Part shown: positions 16,627 through 23,731 of the stretch, piece by piece
Numbering within the stretch: the first letter of the stretch is position 1
How the letters are laid out: every line of letters begins with the position of its first letter
Assembly: GCF_003002895.1 (NCBI RefSeq)
Contig: NZ_PVTI01000002.1
Span: 124,001-188,000 of the forward strand
Reading direction: 5' to 3'
DNA length: 64,000 bases
From: Knoellia remsis
Lineage (GTDB): Bacteria > Actinomycetota > Actinomycetes > Actinomycetales > Dermatophilaceae
Made by a program: the position numbers and the translations under genes
The notes under the pieces: generated by a model
The model's input: only the letters and a program-made list of their open reading frames with translations
Database searches by the model: none
What the model was told of the DNA's origin: nothing

Positions 16627-18162
16627 TCAATTGGAGTCCATAGACAGATGATCCTCGTCCTCGTTCACACGCGGGCCGCGAGAAGGGACGAGGAGCAAGA
16701 GAGCCACGACGACGGACATCAGAAGACATACCGAGCCGACGCCGATCTGCGTTAGGTGCCAAGAGGAAGTGAATGCGTCGACTTCGGCGCCGTGGGCGCT
16801 GGTGGCCGTAGTGTCGAGGTTGCCGGCGGCGACATCGGCCGCGTGGCTGGAGTCACCCAGTCGGTCGGCGAGGAACCCTATGAGCGAGGCGCTAAACACA
16901 GCGATCACCAGAGCTTCTGCCGCACCACGGAGCGTGTTGAGGAAGCCAGCGGCGGTCCCGACGAGCCGCGCCGGAGCTAGGGCCATCGCCTGGCCATCAG
17001 TGATACCAAACGAGGCCCCCATGCCGACCCCGATCAGCAGCAGCGGGACCGCGACGAGCGCCGTCGTGTTTTCTGGACCTAGGACTACCAAACTGAAGTT
17101 GCCCGCGACAACGAGCACGAGCGCGGACATGATCAGCAGTCGCGCCGAGATGCCACGATTGACCAACGTGACAGCGAGGGTGGGGGTAACCACCACGGGC
17201 GCTGTCAGCAGCAGCATCGTCAAACCCGCAGCCGCCGGGGTCTGACCTGCAACAGCCTGCAGGTAGGTCGGGAGGAACACCAGCGCGCCGAGGAACCCGA
17301 TTGAGGTCGTCAAGGTCGCGAGACACCAACCCATGAATCCGCGGTCAGAGACGAGTTCGGGCGCGAGCAACGGGGAAGCGCTACGGCGCTGGGCGATAGC
17401 GAACAGAACCAATGCCACCACGCCCACGGCAAATGCCAGCAACGTCATCGGGTGAGCCCAGCCGACCTCCGGCGCTTCAAGGAGAGCAAACATGAAGGCG
17501 CTGAGAGTCACGACGAACAACAGGCTCCCGAGCCAGTCGGTACGGTTGTGAGCGGCGTGAGTTTCTTGAAGCCGCGCGGCTCCGCCCGCGATGAGTGCGC
17601 CAAGTACTGCGAACGTGATGAAGCTGCCGCGCCATCCCGTCAATGCCATCAGAGCACCGATCACCGTCGGCCCTACCGCGATGCCGACCCCGGCCAAGGT
17701 GCCCATGAACGCGAAAGCACGGTTGCGGGCGCCTCCTTCGTAGCTCGATGCCAGCAGCGCTCCGCCCGCAGCCATCACTCCGGCACCACCGATACCGGAC
17801 ACCACCCGTGCGATGTCTACCACGATGACCGATGGCGCCAACGCTGTTGCAAGGAACCCGCCAGAGAACACGACTGAAGCGATGATGAAGATTCGACGCC
17901 GACCCGCGCGGTCCGCGACTGCGCCTGCGATGAGAGTCATTGCAGCAAAGGCCAGGTTATAGCCGGCGACGACCCAATTCAGTGCCGAGCCCGAGGCGGC
18001 GAGTTCCCGACCGATACTCGGTAGTGCGATGGCTGTGCCCGAAATCGACATCGCTACTAGACCGACACCGACCAAGACAACCGGCAGAGTCAGCCGGGAT
18101 GGCGGACGTGGCACGTTCCCGAGTGACACATCCGGGGTAAAACTGGTCGCTTGAGAGTCCAT
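16627..18162 (-). CDS. MFS drug exporter, DHA2-like (14 helices)
   Basis: The start is the ATG at 18162 (GGAAGGAA five bases upstream), giving 511 residues. About 14 hydrophobic helices are visible, with the MFS loop motif AGAVADRAGRRRIF after helix 2 and a motif C-like segment LAGVGIAVGPTVIGAL in helix 5. That set marks proton-driven antiporters of the DHA2 group. It lies divergent from a SoxR gene and behind a SoxR-type promoter, so it probably exports redox-cycling compounds such as phenazines or quinones (inference from regulator type). Its base composition looks less GC-rich than that of the transfer genes, consistent with acquired cargo. Confidence 0.85.
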   Translation of the reverse strand: MDSQATSFTPDVSLGNVPRPPSRLTLPVVLVGVGLVAMSISGTAIALPSIGRELAASGSALNWVVAGYNLAFAAMTLIAGAVADRAGRRRIFIIASVVFSGGFLATALAPSVIVVDIARVVSGIGGAGVMAAGGALLASSYEGGARNRAFAFMGTLAGVGIAVGPTVIGALMALTGWRGSFITFAVLGALIAGGAARLQETHAAHNRTDWLGSLLFVVTLSAFMFALLEAPEVGWAHPMTLLAFAVGVVALVLFAIAQRRSASPLLAPELVSDRGFMGWCLATLTTSIGFLGALVFLPTYLQAVAGQTPAAAGLTMLLLTAPVVVTPTLAVTLVNRGISARLLIMSALVLVVAGNFSLVVLGPENTTALVAVPLLLIGVGMGASFGITDGQAMALAPARLVGTAAGFLNTLRGAAEALVIAVFSASLIGFLADRLGDSSHAADVAAGNLDTTATSAHGAEVDAFTSSWHLTQIGVGSVCLLMSVVVALLLLVPSRGPRVNEDEDHLSMDSN

Positions 18163-18302
18163 TGCTATTCCTTCCAGTCGTGCGCCAGCCGCACATCGAC
18201 ACGACAACGAGGGAGCAGGGCCCGGCCGAGCTTTCGGCTCAAGCGCCGCCGCTGAAGTGCCTTGGGAGGCGTGCGTTCTGCCGCTTCTAGGGGCATACGT
18301 TC

Positions 18303-18333
18303 ACGCTAGAACCTCAACAATGGTTCAGGTCAA
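18303..18333 (-). promoter_or_regulatory. SoxR-type promoter of the MFS exporter
   Basis: On the minus strand TTGACC (18328-18333) and TAGCGT (18303-18308) are separated by 19 bases, the long spacer typical of MerR-family promoters. The spacer holds the dyad CCTGAACCATTGTTGAGG, close to the SoxR box consensus. It lies about 140 bases upstream of the MFS start. Confidence 0.75.
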
Positions 18334-18504
18334 GTGCGGCGCTGCTCGCCAACGGATGCGACTCCGGCTGACTGAGGAGCCATCTGGCGTGAAGGTCGTG
18401 AGACTGGGTGTTGCCCCAACCGTGAGACCACACCTTGTCCACTGTGAGGTCGCGTTCCCCGCTGAGTCTGGCCTGACGCGATGGTTGGCTGGGCAGCCCG
18501 TTGC
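18334..18504. other. Spacer between the two divergent SoxR boxes
   Basis: The 171 bases between the two operators hold no convincing gene; short open frames on both strands lack ribosome-binding sites and overlap the operators. Confidence 0.4.
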
Positions 18505-18535
18505 TTGACCTGAACCATGGTTGAGGTTTTAAAAT
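18505..18535 (+). promoter_or_regulatory. SoxR-type promoter of soxR
   Basis: TTGACC (18505-18510) and TAAAAT (18530-18535) are separated by exactly 19 bases. The spacer holds the dyad CCTGAACCATGGTTGAGG, which differs by one base from the box in front of the MFS gene. It faces the soxR start at 18677, which suggests autoregulation. Confidence 0.78.
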
Positions 18536-18676
18536 GTGGGCGTGCGGGTGTCGCTCCGGCATCAGGCAGCGGAAATGAGTGCGTTGGGCTTGCTTCGCGA
18601 AGCTGGCGTTCCGGAGGTGTCGAGGTGGTCGCCGAAGCGACTGGCACCATCGACCATGAAAAGGTGCAGAGCGACT

Positions 18677-19135
18677 ATGAGACGTCCGAACTGGCAGCAG
18701 ACTGAACTTTCAGTCGGGGAAGTCTCGGCGCGCTCCGGCGTCGCCGTGTCGGCACTACACTTCTATGAGCGCCAGGGTCTCATTACGAGTGCGCGCACAT
18801 CTGGCAACCAGCGTCGCTACCGGCGAGATGCGCTTCGCCGCGTCGCGCTGATCCAGATAGCGCAGCAGGTCGGTATTCCCTTAGCAACGCTTCGCGGCCA
18901 GCTGGAGACCCTGCCGCAAGATCGAGCACCCAGCCGTCAGGATTGGGAGCGACTCACAGCGGAATGGCGGGTTGAGCTAGACCAGCGGATCAGGCGTCTC
19001 GAACAACTCCGGGACAAGTTCACAGACTGTGTGGGATGTGGGTGCCTGTCTATCGACAGGTGCATGCTCGCCAATCGGAATGACCAGCTCGGAGAGGCGG
19101 GAACCGGGCCGCGTCGGCTCCTCGACGGCGAATGA
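18677..19135 (+). CDS. soxR: SoxR redox-sensing MerR-family regulator
   Basis: The 152-residue protein has a MerR DNA-binding domain (LSVGEVSARSGVAVSALHFY, ERQGLI, QRRYRRDALRRV), a dimerisation helix, and the iron-sulfur cluster segment DCVGCGCLSIDRC near residues 116-128 that defines SoxR. The ATG at 18677 is chosen because it places the HTH ten residues from the N-terminus as in known SoxR proteins; two upstream in-frame ATGs have no good ribosome-binding site. It should activate the two divergent 19-base-spacer promoters upstream in response to redox-cycling compounds. Confidence 0.88.
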   Translation: MRRPNWQQTELSVGEVSARSGVAVSALHFYERQGLITSARTSGNQRRYRRDALRRVALIQIAQQVGIPLATLRGQLETLPQDRAPSRQDWERLTAEWRVELDQRIRRLEQLRDKFTDCVGCGCLSIDRCMLANRNDQLGEAGTGPRRLLDGE

Positions 19136-19583
19136 CTCCGGCGCCAAGCGTCCATGCCGTCCTGACCTCAGGCCGCTTGCTGTGAGACCGGAGGGCGGGT
19201 GGCTGCCAGCACTAATCCGAGTGAGCGTCGGCGGTCCGCCGATCGCATCCGTTACGCGAGGGCCACACGAGACTCCATACGGGGCCGAGACGCCAGGAGA
19301 ACAGTGCGCGCCGTTTGACAGCCGACTTGGCGCACTGTCGGGTCTTCGCGTAGGGGAACTGCGCTAGGTCGACGATCCCTGGCCAGCGTTCCGTCTTGGA
19401 GTGCTGTCGCCGTTCAGGTCATCGCCCAGGTGTCCCGAGGGGTGACGCACGAGTTTCTGACAGGCTCTCCGTGATGCCTCTATTCGAGGTACCACGCCTC
19501 TTGCAGGTCGAGGTCAACCTAGGTTGACGGCGCGTTCGCGCGGTCGTCGTCCGCTCACCTGTCCACCGAAGGGCGGTGGCGTG
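19136..19583. other. Non-coding region upstream of the relaxase, candidate oriT
   Basis: No gene is supported in this 448-base region. It contains an inverted repeat with nine-base arms (19301-19309 and 19330-19338, ACAGTGCGC and its complement) and a perfect 16-base palindrome at 19513-19528. Origins of transfer of MobF systems usually lie next to the relaxase gene and contain such repeats. The nick site cannot be identified from sequence alone. Confidence 0.35.
19513..19528. promoter_or_regulatory. Perfect 16-base palindrome ahead of the relaxase gene
   Basis: GTCAACCTAGGTTGAC is fully symmetric and lies about 55 bases upstream of the relaxase start. It fits an operator for a dimeric regulator or an oriT-associated site; the binding protein is unknown. 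Confidence 0.5.
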
Positions 19584-22500
19584 GTGACGGTCTCGATGCG
19601 CGTGATGAGCGCGGGTGATGGCTACAAGTACCTGCTGCGCACGATCGCGGCCGCGGACGGCGACCGTGAGCTGTCCACGCCTTTGACGAGGTACTACGTG
19701 GAGGCGGGAACACCACCGGGCCAGTGGCTCGGGTCCGGTGTCGCCGCGCTCGGCAAGGGTCAGCTCGTCGTGGGGGATCGAGTGTCGGAGGCTCAGCTCC
19801 AGCTTGTGATGGGCATGGGTCGTGACCCGATCACCGGCAATCCCCTCGGGCATGCGTTCCCCGCCTACAAGTCGGTGCCGGAGCGGATCGAGGCCCGGAT
19901 CGCCGACCTCGACCCGGACCTGAGTCCCGGCGCGAAAGGTGAGGCGGTCGCGCAGATCGAGGGCGAGGAGACCGAGCGCGGCAGGCGCCGTGCTGTGGCG
20001 GGGTTCGACTTCACCTTCTCGGTCCCGAAGTCGGCCTCGGTGTTGTGGGCGGTCGCCGATGCCGGCACGCAGGCGCTCATTTGGGAGGCGCATCATCGGG
20101 CGGTTGCGGAGGTGGTTGCGTTCATGGAGCGCGAGGTTGCAGCCACCCGCTCGGGTGCAACCGCCGGTGACGGTGCTGTTGCGCAGGTCGATGTGACCGG
20201 CCTGGTGACGACGGCGTTCGATCACTTCGACTCCCGCGCCGGCGACCCCCACCTGCATACCCACGTCGTCATCAGCAACAAGGTGCAGACCGCGTTCGAC
20301 GGCAAGTGGCGGTCCTTGGATGGTCGGCCGATGCACGCCGCCGTGGTCGCGCTCTCGGAGCTGCACGAGGCGGTGTTCGCCGACCAGATGACCCGCACGT
20401 TCGGCGTCGAGTGGGAAGCAAGGGACATGGGCCGGGACCGGAACCCGGCGTGGGCGATCAGCACCGTGCCGGAGGAGCTGGTCCAGGAGTTCTCCACCCG
20501 CGCAAGGCACATCGACGCCGAGACCGATCGGCTCATCACCGACTACGTGAGCAAGCACGGGCGGCGACCGTCCCCGGCCACGATCGTGAAGCTCCGCGCG
20601 CAAGCCACTCTGTCCACGCGGCCTGAGAAGGAGGTGCGGTCCCTGGCCGACCTGACCGCCGAGTGGCGTACCCGCGCCACCGGCGTGCTCGGCCACGACG
20701 CCACCGGCTGGGCACGCACGATCACCGACAACGACAAGCCATTGCTGCTGCGTGCCGATGACGTCCCCTTGGACGCGATCGCCGAACTCGGCCAGACCGT
20801 GGTCGAGGTGGTGGGTGAGAAACGGTCCAACTGGCGGCGATGGAACCTCATGGCCGAGGCGTCCCGGCAGACGATGGGCTGGCGCTTCGTCACCATGCAC
20901 GACCGCGAAGCCGTCGTGGGGATGATTGCCGACGCCGCCGAATCCGTATCGCTGCGATTGACGCCGCCCGACCTTGCCACCAGCCCGGCCGCGTTCCGGC
21001 GGGTGGACGGCACCAGCGTGTTCCGGCCCAAGCACTCGACCGTGTTCTCCTCCGAGCTGCTCCTGGCCGCCGAAGACCGACTGCTCGACCGCTCCCGCAC
21101 CACGACCGGGCCGACCGTGCCGCTGGCGACGGTCGAGAAGATCGCCGCTCGTCCCGATGCCGAGGGGCGGATGCTCGGCGAGGATCAGGCCGACGCACTC
21201 ATGAAGATCGCGGTCTCCGGCCGTGTCCTCGATGTGCTGGTCGGACCGGCCGGGGCGGGGAAGACGACGGCGATGTCCGCACTGCGTCGGGCATGGGAGA
21301 AGGAAAACGGCGCCGGGTCCGTGGTCGGGCTCGCACCGTCCGCGGTGGCCGCGCAGGTCCTCGCCGACGACCTCGGGATCGCTACGGAGAACACGGCGAA
21401 GTGGTGGCAGAACCACCTCGTTCACGGCGAAGACTTCCGGGCCGGTCAGCTCGTCATCATTGACGAAGCCTCCCTCGCCGGAACCCTCTCGCTGGACCGG
21501 ATCACGCATCTGGCCGAACGAGCCGGGGCGAAGGTGCTGCTGGTCGGCGATTACGGCCAGCTCCAGTCCGTGGACGCAGGCGGTGCGTTCGGGCTCCTCG
21601 TCGGTGACCGGGACGATGCTCCCGAGCTGGTCGACGTGCACCGGTTCACCCATGAGTGGGAGAAGACCGCCTCCCTCGCGCTGCGGCACGGTCGCACGCA
21701 GGTGATCGACACCTACCTCGACCACGACCGCATCCGCGATGGCGAGGCCGAGGCGATGAGCGACGCCGCCTACACCGCCTGGCGCGCCGACCGGGAGCGC
21801 GGGTTGGTGTCGGTGCTGGTTGCTGAGACCCGCGATGACGTGAGCGCCCTCAATCAGCGTGCTCGTGCGGACCTGATCCTCGACGGCACGTTGAAGCCCG
21901 GTCGGGAGGTAGAACTCACAGACGGGACCGCTGCCGGCGTGGGGGACACGATCATCACCCGCCGCAACGACCGTCGCCTACGGGCCGGGAAGACGTGGGT
22001 GCACAACGGCGATGCCTGGACCATCACTGGCGTTCGTGACGACGGGTCGGTCACGATCCGCCAGGCTGGACGCCGGTTCGGCGGTTCTATCGTCCTGCCC
22101 ACGGCCTATGTGGTCGAGCATGTTGATCTTGGTTACGCGGTCACGGCGCATAGGGCTCAGGGCGTCACCGTCGATACCGCGCATGTGCTGGTGGAGCCGA
22201 CCACCACGAGGGAGAACTTCTACGTCGCGATGACCCGCGGCAAGCACGCCAACCGCGCCTACGTGATCCTCGACCGGCCCGACGAACACGCCCACCCGTA
22301 TCCGGGCGACAACGCCGACGCCACCGGCCGGTCCGTGCTGTTCGGGGTGCTCCAGCACGTCGGTGCCGAGCTGTCCGCGCACGAGACCATCACCGCCGAG
22401 CAGGATCAGTGGGGGTCGATCGCGCAGCTCGCCGCCGAGTACGAGACCATCGCCGCCGCTGCCCAACGAGACCGCTGGGCCACCCTCATCCGTGCCTCTG

Positions 22501-23126
22501 GCCTGACTGCCGAACAGGCCGACGCCGCGATCGAGTCCGAGGCGTTCGGGGCGCTCACCGCGGAACTGCGTCGCGCAGAGGCCAACCACCACGACCTCGA
22601 CACCTTGTTCCCGCGGCTGGTGGCCGCGCGCGGGTTCACCGATGCCGACGACATCGCCTCCGTCCTGCACTACCGGGTGACCCGCGCCACCGCCCGCCCG
22701 GCCAGCTCGGGCCGCACCCGCAAGGCGCCACGGTTGATCGCCGGACTGGTCCCGTCCGCCGACGGCCCAATGACCCGCGACATGCGCCACGCCCTCCATG
22801 AGCGGCGCGAGCTGATCGAGACCCGCGCAGACGCCGTGCTCGACACCGCTCGCGACGCCGGAGAAGCATGGACGCGGCCACTCAGTGAGCCACCGCGCGA
22901 CCCCCGCAAAGCAGCGGCGTGGCGACGCTACGCCCGCACCATCGCCGCTTACCGCGACCGGTACGGCATCACCGAGGACACGCCCCTTGGTCCAGTTCCG
23001 GAGAACGCTGCGCAGAAGATCGACCGGGCCAGGGCCGAGGCCGCGTTCCGCCAGCTCGCCGGCCAGCCCGAACCACACCGGCAGCACCGCCCACCCGCTC
23101 CGACCCGGCAGGGCCCGAGCCTGTGA
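19584..23126 (+). CDS. traA: MobF-type relaxase-helicase (TraA-like)
   Basis: The protein of about 1,180 residues nicks and unwinds element DNA for conjugation. The N-terminal relaxase domain has tyrosines near the N-terminus (GYKYLL, RYYVEAG) and the three-histidine metal motif DPHLHTHVV near residue 222. The helicase domain starts with VGPAGAGKTT near residue 553, followed by LVIIDEASLAGTLSL, VLLVGDYGQLQSVDAGG and the late motif GYAVTAHRAQGVT, with FYVAMTRGKHANRAYV after it. GTG codons at 19581 and 19584 follow GAAGGG; 19584 gives MTVSM as in related proteins. Both domains appear intact. Confidence 0.9.
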   Translation: MTVSMRVMSAGDGYKYLLRTIAAADGDRELSTPLTRYYVEAGTPPGQWLGSGVAALGKGQLVVGDRVSEAQLQLVMGMGRDPITGNPLGHAFPAYKSVPERIEARIADLDPDLSPGAKGEAVAQIEGEETERGRRRAVAGFDFTFSVPKSASVLWAVADAGTQALIWEAHHRAVAEVVAFMEREVAATRSGATAGDGAVAQVDVTGLVTTAFDHFDSRAGDPHLHTHVVISNKVQTAFDGKWRSLDGRPMHAAVVALSELHEAVFADQMTRTFGVEWEARDMGRDRNPAWAISTVPEELVQEFSTRARHIDAETDRLITDYVSKHGRRPSPATIVKLRAQATLSTRPEKEVRSLADLTAEWRTRATGVLGHDATGWARTITDNDKPLLLRADDVPLDAIAELGQTVVEVVGEKRSNWRRWNLMAEASRQTMGWRFVTMHDREAVVGMIADAAESVSLRLTPPDLATSPAAFRRVDGTSVFRPKHSTVFSSELLLAAEDRLLDRSRTTTGPTVPLATVEKIAARPDAEGRMLGEDQADALMKIAVSGRVLDVLVGPAGAGKTTAMSALRRAWEKENGAGSVVGLAPSAVAAQVLADDLGIATENTAKWWQNHLVHGEDFRAGQLVIIDEASLAGTLSLDRITHLAERAGAKVLLVGDYGQLQSVDAGGAFGLLVGDRDDAPELVDVHRFTHEWEKTASLALRHGRTQVIDTYLDHDRIRDGEAEAMSDAAYTAWRADRERGLVSVLVAETRDDVSALNQRARADLILDGTLKPGREVELTDGTAAGVGDTIITRRNDRRLRAGKTWVHNGDAWTITGVRDDGSVTIRQAGRRFGGSIVLPTAYVVEHVDLGYAVTAHRAQGVTVDTAHVLVEPTTTRENFYVAMTRGKHANRAYVILDRPDEHAHPYPGDNADATGRSVLFGVLQHVGAELSAHETITAEQDQWGSIAQLAAEYETIAAAAQRDRWATLIRASGLTAEQADAAIESEAFGALTAELRRAEANHHDLDTLFPRLVAARGFTDADDIASVLHYRVTRATARPASSGRTRKAPRLIAGLVPSADGPMTRDMRHALHERRELIETRADAVLDTARDAGEAWTRPLSEPPRDPRKAAAWRRYARTIAAYRDRYGITEDTPLGPVPENAAQKIDRARAEAAFRQLAGQPEPHRQHRPPAPTRQGPSL

Positions 23127-23317
23127 GAACAGGCATCCCGATCGTGGCCGAGGCCGGTGCCCTTCCGCATGTCGGCGCCCCGTCGTAGAATTCGGTGCAG
23201 GTAGCGCCATAGTTATGCGCCGTCGACCGGTTCGGCGGCATGGCCCATCGCTTCGGCGACAAGGCCCTCTCAGGGAAGTTCGTTCGCTACAGAACCCCGA
23301 GGAGAGGACTGTCCGCG

Positions 23318-23695
23318 ATGATCCGCCTGATCTGGAACCTCAGCATCCGTACCCGCCTGTTCCTGCGCACCTGGATGCCGACCAACATCCTGCTCGACGC
23401 GATCCGCACCAGGCGCGGGCTGCGGTGGGGCATCCCGGCGATGCTGCTCGCCGTCCCGTACCTGCTGATCGCGAACCTCTGCGTGCAGGCCATCGCCGAG
23501 AACGGCCCCGGTTGGCTGCACCTGGTCGTGTTGTGGGTGATCTGGAACAGCCTGAAAATGCTCTGGATCGGGCCGGTCAGCGTGATCCTGCTCATCGGTG
23601 CGCGCCTGCGCGAGCGTGCCGAGCGCCGTCGTCAGCAGCGTGCCGAGGTCAGTGAGACAACCCAGGAGTCTCGGGCCGACGCGCTGGTGCACTGA
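23318..23695 (+). CDS. Small two-helix membrane protein linked to the relaxase
   Basis: The 125-residue protein starts at the ATG at 23318, with GAGGAGAGGA about 11 bases upstream. A basic amphipathic N-terminus (MIRLIWNLSIRTRLFLRTWM) is followed by two hydrophobic helices (IPAMLLAVPYLLIANLCVQA and LVVLWVIWNSLKMLWIGPVS) and a charged tail with RLRERAERRRQQRAE. Similar proteins follow MobF relaxases in actinobacterial elements and are often mislabelled sulfate permeases; nothing here supports sulfate transport. It may anchor the relaxosome at the membrane (inference). Confidence 0.72.
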   Translation: MIRLIWNLSIRTRLFLRTWMPTNILLDAIRTRRGLRWGIPAMLLAVPYLLIANLCVQAIAENGPGWLHLVVLWVIWNSLKMLWIGPVSVILLIGARLRERAERRRQQRAEVSETTQESRADALVH

Positions 23696-23731
23696 CCCCG
23701 CGGTCAAACTCCACCGCAAGGCTACGTCTCC

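Noticed and set aside
14828-19302. A shared 12-mer CGCCAGGAGAAC near 14829 and 19291 as possible element repeat
   Set aside because: Only two copies, short, with no symmetry or fixed context; likely chance.
19419-21725. A 768-codon open frame antisense to the relaxase gene
   Set aside because: It lies within the relaxase on the other strand, has Arg/Gly-rich composition typical of GC-driven shadow frames, and no ribosome-binding site or known motif.
23318-23695. Sulfate permease annotation for the small membrane protein
   Set aside because: Two helices and 125 residues cannot be a SulP or CysT permease; the label is a propagated error.
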